Positions 63,231-64,000 of a DNA stretch of 64,000 nt are shown in pieces. How positions within the stretch are numbered: the stretch's first letter is position 1; each line of letters starts with the position of its first letter. This DNA is from Anas platyrhynchos (lineage: Eukaryota > Chordata > Aves > Anseriformes > Anatidae), in NCBI RefSeq assembly GCF_047663525.1, contig NC_092621.1, positions 12,101,001 to 12,165,000 on the forward strand, read 5' to 3'. The notes under the pieces are model-generated. The model was not told the origin of the DNA, ran no database searches, and saw nothing but the letters and a program-made list of their open reading frames with translations. A program made the position numbers and the translations under genes.

Positions 63231-64000
63231 GTTGGTGTGATCACTTCTGGAGGGGAGAGCTGGCAGCCTGATGGGTAGTGCATTTGCCTGAGCAGTGTTA
63301 GATTTTCACTCACGTCTTTCCTCTGTAGATCAGGTCTTCCATTTTAGGTGAATGCGCTCATAACTTGCACAAACTTCCTAAAGCTGCCATAGTTTTTTTT
63401 TTGTTTTGTTTTGGAAGCCTTTGCTCATGTTCAAAATTCTGTAAAAGAAGATGTGTGGAGGCTTTTTATGTTTATTTTCCACCTGAGTCTATAGGGAATT
63501 GGGTAAAGGGGAGAGCAAAGTTTATCCAGTCACTACAAAGAAAAAGAACTTCGATGTAGGTCAGTCTGTGACTCTGTAGGACTTTAGAAGGAGATGGGGC
63601 CTTCCCACTTCTTTCCTTATAACTGCTGAGTGTCAGCAAGCGGCTGTGGGCTATTGCAGATGGGCATGTAGAAATAATGGCCTACATCTGATTCCCAGCA
63701 GCACAGGGGCAGCCTGAAAAGTCTCTGGGCAGTTTGGTGCCTGAGTGATTTTTGAGAACCTTGTTTGCAAGGACTTGAGTTCCCACCAGGGTAACTCTGA
63801 GGACGTTCTAGAGATTCACAGGTCTCTGAAACCTGGGAGAGCATCATGAACACTGCATCTCCTCCACTATTTGTCTAGCAGTGTGGCTACTATTGAATGT
63901 AAGTTTTACCAGCCAAAATGAAATCAGTTAAAACTCACTTGATTATTACAAAGATGCAGGTGCTGATCTTCTGCTTGTTTATAGCATTGGTACTCTTCCA
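63231..64000. other. Right flank, nothing recognised
   Basis: No exon, RNA gene or transposon recognised. A T-rich stretch occurs near 63,392-63,412. Probably intronic if the rightward gene is real. Confidence 0.45.

Overview
The window looks like a stretch of a bird nuclear genome. The main evidence is a set of decayed CR1 LINE copies, the dominant avian retroposon. They carry typical CR1 3' ends (repeated octamers like ATTCTGTG and no poly-A tail) and one has recognisable reverse-transcriptase remnants. No L1, Alu or bacterial-type gene organisation is seen. I cannot name the species from the sequence alone.

Most of the window (about 1-59,900) is a gene desert. I found no convincing protein-coding exon, tRNA or rRNA in it. 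It holds six CR1-family pieces: a large minus-strand copy at 6,164-7,636 with a second CR1 nested inside it, and fragments at 20,876-21,009 (+), 26,115-26,385 (-), 30,672-30,838 (+, very old) and 51,921-52,165 (+). There is also a possible solo LTR (31,434-32,021) and many simple repeats. The most striking are an almost perfect (CCCTT)n array of about 278 bp (38,212-38,489), a perfect (AAAAT)n array (56,116-56,220), two 36-base poly-A runs, (AT)16, a C18-A12 junction and a six-copy GGGACT array.

The right end changes character. From about 59,970 to 61,040 there is a strong CpG island with GC-box-like sequence, a CACGTGAC E-box, purine triplet repeats and two good-looking splice-donor sequences on the plus strand (60,413 and 60,687). 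The simplest reading is the promoter and first exon, mostly 5' UTR, of a gene transcribed rightward out of the window. A 61-bp candidate exon with a long pyrimidine tract, strong start context and GTAAG donor lies at 61,895-61,955. A further CR1 fragment (62,796-63,230, -) sits in what would be intron 1 or 2. I cannot identify the gene.

There is no clear new biological system here. The items most worth checking are the CpG-island gene start and its candidate second exon, the AT-rich repeat-free blocks that could be conserved enhancers, the AAGGG-type pentanucleotide array, the candidate LTR, and two unexplained open frames (934-1,752 and 24,998-25,453).
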